From Myxococcales bacterium (GTDB lineage Bacteria > Myxococcota_A > Bradymonadia > UBA7976 > UBA1532), in the NCBI GenBank assembly GCA_020633555.1, contig JACKDL010000001.1:496001-560000 (forward strand): a DNA stretch of 64,000 nt, written 5' to 3'. Of the stretch, positions 19,517 through 27,911 are shown one piece after another (the stretch's first letter is position 1; every line of letters begins with the position of its first letter). The notes beneath the pieces are model-generated. The model searched no databases, was not told the origin of the DNA, and saw nothing but the letters and a program-made list of their open reading frames with translations. The translations under genes and the position numbers were made by a program.

Positions 19517-21124
19517 TCAGCCCTCGGCGGTGCGCTCGGGCTCCTTGGCGCCGTTGAGCTGGAAGATCTCGACCAGCTTCGACTTTCCCTTGAGCTGGGC
19601 CGGCGGGAGCGCTTCGAGCACGAAGCTGGCGTCCAGGTGGGTCCTGGCGGCGGCGCTGACCAGGATCTGGCCGCCCTTGGCGTGGCTGCACAAGCGGGCC
19701 GCGGTGTTCACCACGTCGCCGATGACGGTGTACGAGAGGGTGCGGGTCGAGCCCATGTAGCCGGCCACCATCTCGCCGCAGTTGATGCCGCAGCCGGCCT
19801 TGATGGGCGATTCGCCGCGGCTCTTGCGGAACTCGTTGAGGCGCACCAACGACGCCTGCATCTCGAGGGCGGCGCGGGCCGCGCGGAGCATGTGATCGTC
19901 CTGGCCCACCGGGGCCCCCCAGACGGCCATGATCTCGTCGCCGATGAACTTGTCGAGGGTGCCTTCGTGGCGGAAGACAATCTCGACCATGATCTCGAAG
20001 TACTCGTTGAGCAGCGCCACCAGGTCGGTGGGTTCGAGCCGCTCGCTCATGGCCGTGAAGCCGCGGATGTCGATGAACATCACCGACGCGTTGCGCATTT
20101 GCCCGCCGCGCTCCAGGGCCAGGTCGCCCTTGACCACCTGCTCCACCAGGTTGGGCGAGAGCAGCCGCGACAGGTTGGCGCGCACCAGGGCCTCGCTCTC
20201 GGAGCGCTTGGCCAGCCGCAGGTGGGCGATGCGCATGGCCGCCTGCTTGGCGAACACCGTCAGGACCTCGAGGTCCTTCTGGTTGAAATTGCCGATCCGC
20301 CGAGTGTCCAGGTGGATCAGGCCCAGCAGCTCGTCCTTGTGCAGCAGCGGCACGCACATCGTGCTGCGCATGCCGGACATGATGATGCTCTGGGCGCCCC
20401 CGAACCGGTCATCGAGCTGCGCATCGCTGGAGAGCACGGCGTGGTGCTTCTCGCAGACCTCGCTGATGATGGTCTGGGACAGCTCGATGGGCTCCTCGAT
20501 GCCCTTGGCGTTGCGGTAGCAGCGCTGCTCGAGCACGCCCTCGTCGTTCACCAGGAGGATGGACCCGCGATCGGCCCGACTGACGGCGAAGGCCTTCTCG
20601 AGGATGACGGTGAGCATCGCGTCGATGTCGAGCTCGGCGCCGATGCTCTGGTTCAGCTCGAAGGCGATGCGCAGCTTCTCGTAGTCAGCGCGCAGCGCTT
20701 CGTCCGAAGGGACGTCCTTCACCGGGAGGAACGCCCCGTCGCTCAGGTCGGCCTCGAGGACCGTCTGGATCGACGTCTGGGTGCCCACCGCCTCGTTCTC
20801 GGCGCGGATGGTCACCATGGGCGCCCGGGTGGGGCGGCGATCGTCGTAGAACACCAGCTCAGTGCTGCCGAGGACGATGTGATCACCGTCGGTCAGCGGG
20901 ATCTTGCCCCGAAGCTGGGTGTTGTTGACGAAGGTGCCGTTGCGGCTGTCGCAGTCGGTGAGGAAGAACTTGCCGCCCTGCACCGTGACCAGCGCGTGCT
21001 GCTTGCTCACCACCCGATCCAGCACCTGGATGCTCTGGCCGGGGTGGCGGCCGATGGTGGTCATGGCCCCCAGCTCGTGCTCCCACTCGGGGCCGTCAGG
21101 CGGCTTCACGACGAGGCGGGCCAC
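19517..21124 (-). CDS. FHA-GAF class III adenylate cyclase
   Basis: Makes cAMP from ATP under control of phosphopeptide and small-ligand sensing domains. 535 residues: FHA domain at about 20-95 (TIGRHPG, VSKQHA, DSRNGTFVNN), GAF domain at about 165-310 (DRGSILLVNDEG, MCVPLLHKDELLGLIHLD) and a cyclase homology domain from about 345. The catalytic text is intact: metal-binding Asp in VMFIDIRGFTAMSE and GTLDKFIGDEIMAVWG (Lys favours adenine) and the transition-state Asn/Arg in YTVIGDVVNTAARL. The start is GTG with GGAGGAG three bases upstream. It lies 13 bases after the TPR lipoprotein gene, so they are probably cotranscribed. Confidence 0.9.
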   Translation of the reverse strand: MARLVVKPPDGPEWEHELGAMTTIGRHPGQSIQVLDRVVSKQHALVTVQGGKFFLTDCDSRNGTFVNNTQLRGKIPLTDGDHIVLGSTELVFYDDRRPTRAPMVTIRAENEAVGTQTSIQTVLEADLSDGAFLPVKDVPSDEALRADYEKLRIAFELNQSIGAELDIDAMLTVILEKAFAVSRADRGSILLVNDEGVLEQRCYRNAKGIEEPIELSQTIISEVCEKHHAVLSSDAQLDDRFGGAQSIIMSGMRSTMCVPLLHKDELLGLIHLDTRRIGNFNQKDLEVLTVFAKQAAMRIAHLRLAKRSESEALVRANLSRLLSPNLVEQVVKGDLALERGGQMRNASVMFIDIRGFTAMSERLEPTDLVALLNEYFEIMVEIVFRHEGTLDKFIGDEIMAVWGAPVGQDDHMLRAARAALEMQASLVRLNEFRKSRGESPIKAGCGINCGEMVAGYMGSTRTLSYTVIGDVVNTAARLCSHAKGGQILVSAAARTHLDASFVLEALPPAQLKGKSKLVEIFQLNGAKEPERTAEG

Positions 21125-21137
21125 GATCTCCTCCGAC

Positions 21138-22178
21138 TCACGGCAGCGCCGCCTCGGCCTTGAGCCGGGCGACGCGGTCTTTCACGGTGCCCTGGGCGTC
21201 GGCCTGGGGCGCGTACTTCAACAAACTTTCCCACGCCTTGATGGCGCCGTCCACGTCCCCCTGGCGCTCACGCACCGCGGCGAGGTTGCGCCACGCCTGG
21301 GGGCTGGTGGGCAACAGCGTGGCGCCCTTGTTGAGGGCGGCCTCGGCCTCGGCGAGCTGCCCGGCCTCGGCCAGCGCGGTGCCGAGCTGAAGCTGCAGCG
21401 TGCCGTCGCGCGGGCGCTTGGCGGCAGCCGCCTTCAGCGCCCCGACGGCCCCCTTCACGTCGCCCTCGCGGGCCAGGGCGTTGCCCTGCGCGATGGTGGC
21501 GAAGGGGTCACCCTGGGCGTCGGCCCGGGCCAACGCCTGCAGGGCGCCGTGGGTGTCTCCCCGGGCCTCGCGGATGATGGCCTCCAGGCGCAGGACGGGG
21601 GCGCTGTCGTTGCCGGCCTGCCGCAGGGCGTTGATGTACTCCAGCGCCTCGGCGGCGCGGCCGAGGGCCAGCGTCGCCCGCGCCCGTCCGTACAACGCCT
21701 CGCTGTCGGTAGGGTGCTCGGCCATGGCCACCGCGAACGCGTCGGCGGCGTCCGCCGGCCGGTTCATGAGCAGCAGGGCGCGGCCCTTCAGGTTGAGCAG
21801 GCGCGACGAACTGGGCGCGGCCACGAGGGCCTTCTGGACCTCCTCCAGGGCGTCCTGGAAGCGCCCGAGGGCCAAGAGCTGCTCGGCGCGGGCGGCAGGG
21901 GTCACGCCCGTGGGGCCGCTGACCGTGTTGGCGAAGGCGGCGGCGCGTTTGCCGGCGGCGGTGTCGACGCCGCCCGCCTGCGGCGCTGCCTTGGCCCGCT
22001 GGGCGTCGAAGGCGGCCAGGTTGCGGGCCCGCTCCTCGCGGACCTCGCGCTTGTGGAGCAGGGCCTCGCGTTGCGACAGCGGCGTGCCAGACCAGTCGCC
22101 GCCCACGACGCTCTGGGCCCGATCCCGGCAGGCGGGCAGGGCCAGAAGGAGAACCGCGGTGGGCCACAGGCGCTGCAT
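21138..22178 (-). CDS. TPR-repeat lipoprotein
   Basis: Predicted lipid-anchored scaffold of unknown partner. 346 residues. The N-terminus MQRLWPTAVLLLALPAC is a lipoprotein signal with Cys17 as the modified residue. From about 115 to the end it consists of TPR-like helical pairs (AEQLLALGRFQDALEEVQKA, AEALYGRARATLALGRAAEA-type units, AWRNLAAVRERQGDVDGAIK). The ATG at 22178 was chosen because the longer open frame has no signal sequence. A TATTCA box just upstream could be an internal promoter; otherwise it continues an operon from the EEP gene 55 bases before. Confidence 0.8.
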   Translation of the reverse strand: MQRLWPTAVLLLALPACRDRAQSVVGGDWSGTPLSQREALLHKREVREERARNLAAFDAQRAKAAPQAGGVDTAAGKRAAAFANTVSGPTGVTPAARAEQLLALGRFQDALEEVQKALVAAPSSSRLLNLKGRALLLMNRPADAADAFAVAMAEHPTDSEALYGRARATLALGRAAEALEYINALRQAGNDSAPVLRLEAIIREARGDTHGALQALARADAQGDPFATIAQGNALAREGDVKGAVGALKAAAAKRPRDGTLQLQLGTALAEAGQLAEAEAALNKGATLLPTSPQAWRNLAAVRERQGDVDGAIKAWESLLKYAPQADAQGTVKDRVARLKAEAALP

Positions 22179-22233
22179 CACGGCACTGAATACCACCTGT
22201 GCGCGGCCGCCACCACCCGCCCGGCAGCCCCCT

Positions 22234-22935
22234 TCAACCCAAGGCGTCAATCCGGGCCACCAGCGGGAAGTGGTCGCTGGCGGTCGCCTCGCGGATGACC
22301 CGCGCGGGGCCGCTGGGGCCGAGCCCACCCCCGCAGAGGATGTAGTCGATGCGGCGGTGCGGATCGACCACTGAGAAGGTGACGGAAGGGCCCTCGCCGC
22401 GGGCGTCGAAGCAGTCCGTCAGGCCAGCCCGAAGGACCTCGAGGGTGGGCGTCTGAGGTCGATCGTTCAGGTCGCCCAGGAGGATCACTGGTCCGGGCGT
22501 CCCCTGGACGGCGGCGTGGATCACGCGCGCCTGCTCCAGCCGCTCGGGGCCGGCCACGCTCAGGTGGGTGCAGAAGACCGTGATGGGCCCCTGGGGGGTG
22601 TCGAGGACGGCGCGCAGCAGGACCCGCTGTTCGTCGGTGTCGCGCGGCAGGGGGGTGATCTCGACGTCGGTGAGCGGCCAGCGCGCGGCCAGCGCCACCC
22701 CGAACTGGCCCCCATCGTCCCTGCGGAGCGCGCCCGCGAAGCGGTGATGCTCGAGCCCCACCGCGGCGGCCAGCGCCGCTGGCTGGTCGGCGCCACCGCC
22801 CATGTACCAGCCGACCCCGATCTCCTGGAACGCGATCAGGTCAGGCACCCCGGCGGCCCGGATCGCAGCGGCCAGGCTGGGCAGGTCGCTCTCGACGCCC
22901 ACGCGGATGTTGTAGGTCATGACGGTCAGAGCCAC
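22234..22935 (-). CDS. Endonuclease/exonuclease/phosphatase (EEP) family protein
   Basis: Metal-dependent phosphoesterase; substrate unknown (nucleic acid, phospholipid head group or inositol phosphate are all possible). 233 residues, compact for the family. The catalytic motifs are in order: MTYNIR at the start, FQEIGVGW, FCTHLSV, LLGDLNDRPQ and the C-terminal TASDHFPLVARI. No signal peptide or membrane segment is visible, so it should be cytoplasmic. GTG start with GAGGAGG five bases upstream; an ATG five codons later is an alternative. It follows the histidine kinase gene by 30 bases. Confidence 0.85.
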   Translation of the reverse strand: MALTVMTYNIRVGVESDLPSLAAAIRAAGVPDLIAFQEIGVGWYMGGGADQPAALAAAVGLEHHRFAGALRRDDGGQFGVALAARWPLTDVEITPLPRDTDEQRVLLRAVLDTPQGPITVFCTHLSVAGPERLEQARVIHAAVQGTPGPVILLGDLNDRPQTPTLEVLRAGLTDCFDARGEGPSVTFSVVDPHRRIDYILCGGGLGPSGPARVIREATASDHFPLVARIDALG

Positions 22936-22965
22936 GGCGACCTCCTCACTCTCGGGTCCTGGGGA

Positions 22966-24501
22966 TCAGCTCGGTGCGAGCGGCAGCTCCAAGGTGACCT
23001 GGGTGCCGCGGCCGGGGTGGGAGACGAACCGCACGTCGCCATTCTGGGCCTGGGCGATCTTGCGGACCATGGGGAGCCCCAGCCCGGTGCCCTGTGGCTT
23101 CGTGGAGAAGAACGGCTCGAAGATGCGCTCGAGGAGCTCGGGCGGCAGGCCTGGCCCGTCGTCCTCGACGGTCACCGCGGCGCGGTCGCCCAGGGTACGC
23201 ACCCGCACCACGACATGCCCGCCTTCGCCCACCGCCTCGCGCGCGTTGCGCACCAGGTTCAGCAGCGCCGCGCGCACCTGGTTCGGATCCACCAGCGCAG
23301 GGCGCACGCTGGGATCGGGGTCCACTCTGACCTTGGCGCCGGCGAGCTCGAGCTCGGAGCGGACGAACTCCACCAGCTCGGCGGCCACGCGGTTGAGGTC
23401 CACGGCGATGCGCTCGGGCCGGGGCAGCCGCGCGAAGCGCAGGTACTCCTCAGTGATCTCGCGCAGGCGCTCGACCTCTTTGGTGATGGCTTCGAGCAGG
23501 GGCCGCGTGCGCCCCAGGGTGGCGGGCGGCACGTCGCCCTCGTCCAGCTCCTCCATGAGCAGCTCGGAGTTCAGGCCGATGCTGGTGAGCGGGTTGCGCA
23601 GCTCATGGGTGATCTGGGCCGACATGTGCCCGACGGTGGCGAGCCGCTCGCGCTGGAGGAGCTCCTTCTGCTGGGCGCTGAGCTTCGCGTCGCGCCGGCG
23701 GATCGCCTCGGCCATGCGGTTGAAGTCGGCGGCGAGCGCGCCCAGCTCGCCCGGCATGTCCACCACCACCGGCGGGTCGTACTCGCCCTGCGCGAGGCGC
23801 TCGACGCCGGCCCGGAGGGTCCTCAGCGGGCGCACCAGCCGCGACGTGCTGAGGGTGATCACGACGCCGATGATCATCGCGACCGCGGCCAGGACGATGG
23901 CGCCCCAGCCGGCCCGCTCCTCCTCGGCCGAAAGGGCCAGGATCGCCCGGTCCAGGCTCTGGGCCAGGTCCACCCGGATCAGGGACACCGCGCGGCCCAC
24001 GCGGCGCAGCGGCCGGCGGGCGGCTCGCCGCGCTTCGGCCAAGGTCTCGGCGCTTTCGTCCGCCTCCACGGCGTCGAAGAAGGCCTGGACGCTCACGCGG
24101 AGCGCTTCGCGGTCCGCCTGCAGCCCGCTGAGGCGGGCCACGAAGGGCTCGGCCTGGGGCGCCGCCTTCGGGGCGGCGAGGCGCGCGAGCGCCCGGTCGA
24201 AGCCGTCATCGAGGCGGGTCAGGTAGGGGTGGGCGCGTCGGGCGAGGTGCACCCCACGGCGCAGCGCGGGGCCGTCTTCCTGCTCCAGCACCCGGTCGAG
24301 CCCCGCGAGCTCGCCCTCGATCTCGCCGACGATGGCCGGCGTGGGGATCAGCGAGGCGTGCAGGCGGCGCACCTGATCGCCCAGGGCGCGCACCTGCCAC
24401 AGCGTGTAGCCGCTCACGGCGCCGAAGGTGATCAGCAGCGCCACGAAGGCGGCGAAGACTCTCCCGGGGATGCTGAGGCGCACGGCAGTGGGGGGTAGCA
24501 C
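22966..24501 (-). CDS. Membrane sensor histidine kinase
   Basis: Two-component sensor. 511 residues: membrane segments at about 13-35 and 196-217 enclose a 160-residue periplasmic helical (four-helix-bundle-like) domain, followed by HAMP (about 218-270), a HisKA dimerisation helix with MSAQITHELRNPLTSIG (His near 300) and an ATPase domain with N-box LLNLVRNAREA, DDGPGLPP and GTGLGLPMV. No receiver or PAS domain is present. The GTG at 24501 gives a 6-residue leader; another GTG at 24483 is equally possible. No response regulator is adjacent; the closest in the window is the sigma54 regulator near 15 kb. It is divergent from the PEGA gene. Confidence 0.9.
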   Translation of the reverse strand: MLPPTAVRLSIPGRVFAAFVALLITFGAVSGYTLWQVRALGDQVRRLHASLIPTPAIVGEIEGELAGLDRVLEQEDGPALRRGVHLARRAHPYLTRLDDGFDRALARLAAPKAAPQAEPFVARLSGLQADREALRVSVQAFFDAVEADESAETLAEARRAARRPLRRVGRAVSLIRVDLAQSLDRAILALSAEEERAGWGAIVLAAVAMIIGVVITLSTSRLVRPLRTLRAGVERLAQGEYDPPVVVDMPGELGALAADFNRMAEAIRRRDAKLSAQQKELLQRERLATVGHMSAQITHELRNPLTSIGLNSELLMEELDEGDVPPATLGRTRPLLEAITKEVERLREITEEYLRFARLPRPERIAVDLNRVAAELVEFVRSELELAGAKVRVDPDPSVRPALVDPNQVRAALLNLVRNAREAVGEGGHVVVRVRTLGDRAAVTVEDDGPGLPPELLERIFEPFFSTKPQGTGLGLPMVRKIAQAQNGDVRFVSHPGRGTQVTLELPLAPS

Positions 24502-24610
24502 GGCGTTGACGCCGAAGCGAGGCCCATGCTACCGACGCCGGCTTGAGGCGTGGGGGATCGCAGGCTCCGCGCCCTGTCTTCACGGCGCCGCCTGCCTCCA
24601 GGAGACCCCC

Positions 24611-26089
24611 GTGCGCGCACCCGAACCCTCACTGTCCCGGGCCGGCCTCAGCAGCCTGCTTATCGTGCTTCAGGTGCTGGTCGGGCTGCCGCTCATCCAG
24701 CCGACCGAGCACGCCGCCCAGGCGCAGCTCCCCGAGCCCGTGGTGTGGATCGCCCCCCTGAAGACGCAGGGCGCGGCGGGCCTCGGCCTGCTCAGCGAGA
24801 AGCTGGAGGAGGCCGTCAACAACCAGCTCGTCCGCTCTGCGGTGCTGCAGCTCACCCAGCAGATGAAGGGGATGACGGTGGCGGCCGGCGAGTCCGATCC
24901 CCGGGTCGAGCAGGCCGAGACGCTGCGGGTGGCGGGCAAGGAGGCCTTCCTCGGGGGGCGGTTCGACGAGGCGCAGAGGAAGCTGACCGCGGCCCTCGAC
25001 CTGTACAACGAGGGGCTCGCGTCCGTGAACAAGGTCGAGGTCATCGCCGAGACCCTGGGCTACCTGGGCGCGGCCGCTGCGGCGCTGGGCTTCGATGCCG
25101 ACGCCAAGGACTACTTCAAGCGGGTCGTGGCCCTGATGCCCGACGCGGAAGCGCTGGACGACTACCCGCCGAAGACCCGCAAGCTCTTCGACAAGGTGAA
25201 GCAGAAGCTCCTGAAGAAGAAGAAGGGGGTGCTGAAGGTGATGACCGTGCCCGACGGGGCGACGGTTCGCATCGACGGCATCGATCGGGGCAAGGCGCCC
25301 GTCACCGTGAAGGACCTGGTGCGCGGGCATCACTATGTGCAAGCCGCCGACGACGAAGCCGGCATCGCCGGGATGGGCATCCGGGTGAAGGGCGGTGGCA
25401 CCCGCAACATCACCCTGACCCTCGAGAAGACCATCGGCCCGAAGGCCACCCAGGAGGCCGATCCCGGCATCGTGGCCAACCTGCGCCGGTTGGCGGGCGA
25501 GGGGAAGATCACCAGCGAGTTCCGCGACCAGGCCGAGGCCATCGCGTCGCAGACCAAGGCCGACTACGTGGTCGTGGGCGACATCACCCCGCAGGGGAAC
25601 AACTTCGTCCTGCGCGGCTACATCTATGGGGTCGAGCAGAAGCAGACCGCAGCCTTCGACGAGCTGCGGTTCCGGGCGGATCTGGCGAGCGTGTTCGTGC
25701 AGGCGTCGGCCTTCGCCACGGCCGTCGAGAACGCCGTGAAGAAGTTCCCCTTCGACAAGGTGGTGGTGGGCCAGATCGTGGTGGCGGCGCCGGTGGTGAC
25801 GCCCCCGCCGACCCCGCCGCCGGTGCGCGAGCCGCCGCCACCTACGGTGGTGGCCAGCGCCCCGCCGCCCCGCACGCCTCCGCCGGGGCTCTCGACCCAG
25901 CCCCCCCCGCCGCCCGCGCGGACGCGTCCGCCGGAGGACGAGGATGACGACGGCGCGTGGTACGGCCAGTGGTGGGTCTGGACCCTGGTGGGCGTGGCCG
26001 TGGCCGGCGGCGCCGTGGCCGGCGGTTATCTGCTGAGCCAGGACGAGCCCGGGGGCGGCAACAGCTTCGACGCGGAGGTGCGCTGGTGA
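24611..26089 (+). CDS. Secreted/inner-membrane PEGA-domain protein
   Basis: Envelope protein of unknown function. 492 residues from a GTG with GGAG six bases upstream. An N-terminal signal (LLIVLQVLVGLPLI...AAQAQ) is followed by a helical region with TPR-like text (AGKEAFLGGRFDEAQRKLTA), a PEGA domain at about 205-275 (VLKVMTVPDGATVRIDGIDR), then a region resembling lipoprotein-like ligand domains (TKADYVVVGDITPQGNNFVL). A Pro-rich segment at about 395-445 and a membrane helix near the end (VWTLVGVAVAGGAVAGGYLL) complete it. PEGA plus Pro-rich plus terminal helix is common in Myxococcota proteins that assess peptidoglycan or surface polymers. The stop overlaps the kelch gene start by four bases. 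Confidence 0.8.
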   Translation: MRAPEPSLSRAGLSSLLIVLQVLVGLPLIQPTEHAAQAQLPEPVVWIAPLKTQGAAGLGLLSEKLEEAVNNQLVRSAVLQLTQQMKGMTVAAGESDPRVEQAETLRVAGKEAFLGGRFDEAQRKLTAALDLYNEGLASVNKVEVIAETLGYLGAAAAALGFDADAKDYFKRVVALMPDAEALDDYPPKTRKLFDKVKQKLLKKKKGVLKVMTVPDGATVRIDGIDRGKAPVTVKDLVRGHHYVQAADDEAGIAGMGIRVKGGGTRNITLTLEKTIGPKATQEADPGIVANLRRLAGEGKITSEFRDQAEAIASQTKADYVVVGDITPQGNNFVLRGYIYGVEQKQTAAFDELRFRADLASVFVQASAFATAVENAVKKFPFDKVVVGQIVVAAPVVTPPPTPPPVREPPPPTVVASAPPPRTPPPGLSTQPPPPPARTRPPEDEDDDGAWYGQWWVWTLVGVAVAGGAVAGGYLLSQDEPGGGNSFDAEVRW

Positions 26090-27795
26090 TCCGCCAGGCG
26101 ACGGTAGCGATGGCGCTGGCCCTGTGCGCGGCGCCCGTTGTGGGCTGTGACGGCGACCCCGAGGGGACCTCGATCCGCATCGACCTCTATGGCTACGAGC
26201 CCCAGCCGGGTGAGGCCGGGGAGGGTAGCGGACTGGACGGGACGGGGCTGGCGGATCTGCTCGAAGTGCAGATCATCGACCAGGCGGACCCTCGCGGCGA
26301 GGATCCGACCCTGCTGAACCGCTCACGGGTGGTGGACCTGGACCTGGCCAGCCGCTCGGGGAGCATCGGCAAGCTGGCCTTGGGCACCACCTTCCGCATG
26401 CACCTGCGGGGCTTCGAGTCAGCGGACGAGAGCTTTCGACCCCACATGTACGGGGCCAGCGTGGCCTTCGATGTGCAGTCCGGCGACGACTTCGCCGTTT
26501 CGATCCAGGTGGGCCCCGCGGACTGCGTGACCCTGAACCAGAGCAGCCGCGTGACGGGCCAGGCCGGGGGCACCGACGACCTCGCGCAGGCCCGCGCCGG
26601 CGCCTCGGTCACCGTGCTCGCCGACGGCCGGGTGGCCATCATCGGCGGCGCACAGGTCAACGGGCAGGGACAGCCGGCCACGGTCCTCAACTCCATCGAG
26701 GTCTACGACCCCAAGAGCAACCAGTTCTTCGCCCTGGCGGCGTCGCTGGACGTGCCGCGGGCCTGGCACACGGCCACCTTGCTGAACGACGGCACGGTGC
26801 TGGTGACCGGCGGCCTGTCCGCGGCCGGCCAGACGGCTCCGGGCGCCGTCATCGTGGACTTCTCCGGCATCGCCGGGCAGGTGCGGCCGGTGGCGACGCC
26901 CTGGCCCCCCAGCGAGGCCAGAGCGCACCACCAGGCAATCAAGCTCGGGTTCGACGGCAGCGTGCTCATCGCCGGCGGCCAGAACGCGGCCGGCGAGGCG
27001 CTGGCCACGGCCTGGCGGTTCTTCCCGCCCGCCGGCGTCGATCCAGCCCAAGGGCAGTTCGTCCGCCAGGGGGATCTGAACCACCCGCGCGCCTTCCACT
27101 CGCTGTCGCCGCTGGCGCGCCAGCTCGAGCTGGCCACCGCCGCCGGCGGGTTTGACGGCAGCGGGGTCCTGTCCAGCATCGAGATCTTCACCGTCCGCCC
27201 GGACCAGGGCGGGTGCGCCAGCAACGTCGAGCGGCCGTCCGAGCGGATCGGGTGCTTCATCGAGACGCCGGGGGTGCAGCTCGCCGAGGCGCGCTGGGGC
27301 CACCGCGCGGCGCAGGTGGAGGACGGCCGGGTCACCGTGTTCGTGGGCGGCTACGGGTCGCCCGATCGCCAGCAGCTTCCGCGGAACATCGAGCGGCTGG
27401 ACTCGAGCCTGCAGATGCGCGGTGGCGAGGGTGCGGGGGTGGGGCAGATGCTCTACGGCCGCGGCGAGGCCAGCGTGACCGCCCTGCACGACGACAGCAT
27501 CCTCGTGCTGGGGGGCCGCATCGGCGATGGGCCCGTGGCCGTGGGCACGCGGCTCATCCCGCGCTATGCCCGCAACGGGGCCGATCGGGTCTTCGACGGC
27601 TACGCGGTGGCCGAGCTGCGCGCCAACTGCGACCTCAGCGAGCCCCGCTTCGGGCACGTGGCCATTCAGCAGCCGAACCACGGGGTCGTGCTGGTGTTGG
27701 GCGGCGTCCTGGGGCAAGCCAACAACCTGGCGGCGTCGCGGCGCGCCGAGCTGTACTTCCCCCGCGTCGAGAACGTGAAGGATCTGTACCGCTGA
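26086..27795 (+). CDS. Kelch-repeat lipoprotein (seven-bladed propeller)
   Basis: Lipid-anchored protein with a beta-propeller for ligand or carbohydrate binding. 569 residues. The GTG start overlaps the upstream stop (GTGA) and gives a lipoprotein signal ending PVVGC. After a 140-residue beta domain, seven kelch motifs run from about residue 166 to 565, each with a double-Gly turn, such as VAIIGGAQ, VLVTGGLS, VLIAGGQN, ATAAGGFD, VFVGGYGS, VLVLGGRI and VLVLGGVL. Seven units would close one complete propeller. It is translationally coupled to the PEGA gene and precedes the giant surface protein, suggesting a shared cell-surface role. Confidence 0.88.
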   Translation: MIRQATVAMALALCAAPVVGCDGDPEGTSIRIDLYGYEPQPGEAGEGSGLDGTGLADLLEVQIIDQADPRGEDPTLLNRSRVVDLDLASRSGSIGKLALGTTFRMHLRGFESADESFRPHMYGASVAFDVQSGDDFAVSIQVGPADCVTLNQSSRVTGQAGGTDDLAQARAGASVTVLADGRVAIIGGAQVNGQGQPATVLNSIEVYDPKSNQFFALAASLDVPRAWHTATLLNDGTVLVTGGLSAAGQTAPGAVIVDFSGIAGQVRPVATPWPPSEARAHHQAIKLGFDGSVLIAGGQNAAGEALATAWRFFPPAGVDPAQGQFVRQGDLNHPRAFHSLSPLARQLELATAAGGFDGSGVLSSIEIFTVRPDQGGCASNVERPSERIGCFIETPGVQLAEARWGHRAAQVEDGRVTVFVGGYGSPDRQQLPRNIERLDSSLQMRGGEGAGVGQMLYGRGEASVTALHDDSILVLGGRIGDGPVAVGTRLIPRYARNGADRVFDGYAVAELRANCDLSEPRFGHVAIQQPNHGVVLVLGGVLGQANNLAASRRAELYFPRVENVKDLYR

Positions 27796-27836
27796 CGCCG
27801 GCCCGATAAGCGCCTGTACCGGCCCCCGGGCGGTTG

Positions 27837-27866
27837 TTGCCCCGGGCACCACAGCGGGCCTACACT
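27837..27866 (+). promoter_or_regulatory. Candidate promoter of the giant surface protein gene
   Basis: TTGCCC (27837-27842), 18-base spacer, TACACT (27861-27866). It overlaps a CCCGGG/CCCGGG inverted repeat (27825-27846) that may end the upstream kelch transcript. Predicted transcription start is near 27873, about 40 bases before the chosen TTG start. Confidence 0.45.
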
Positions 27867-27911
27867 CGCCGGGTCCGCTGGACCTCTCTCACCCTGGATC
27901 CGGGCTGGCTC

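Noticed and set aside
27834..27911. Upstream extension of the giant gene to a TTG at 27834
   Set aside because: It lies at or before the candidate promoter and adds no signal peptide.
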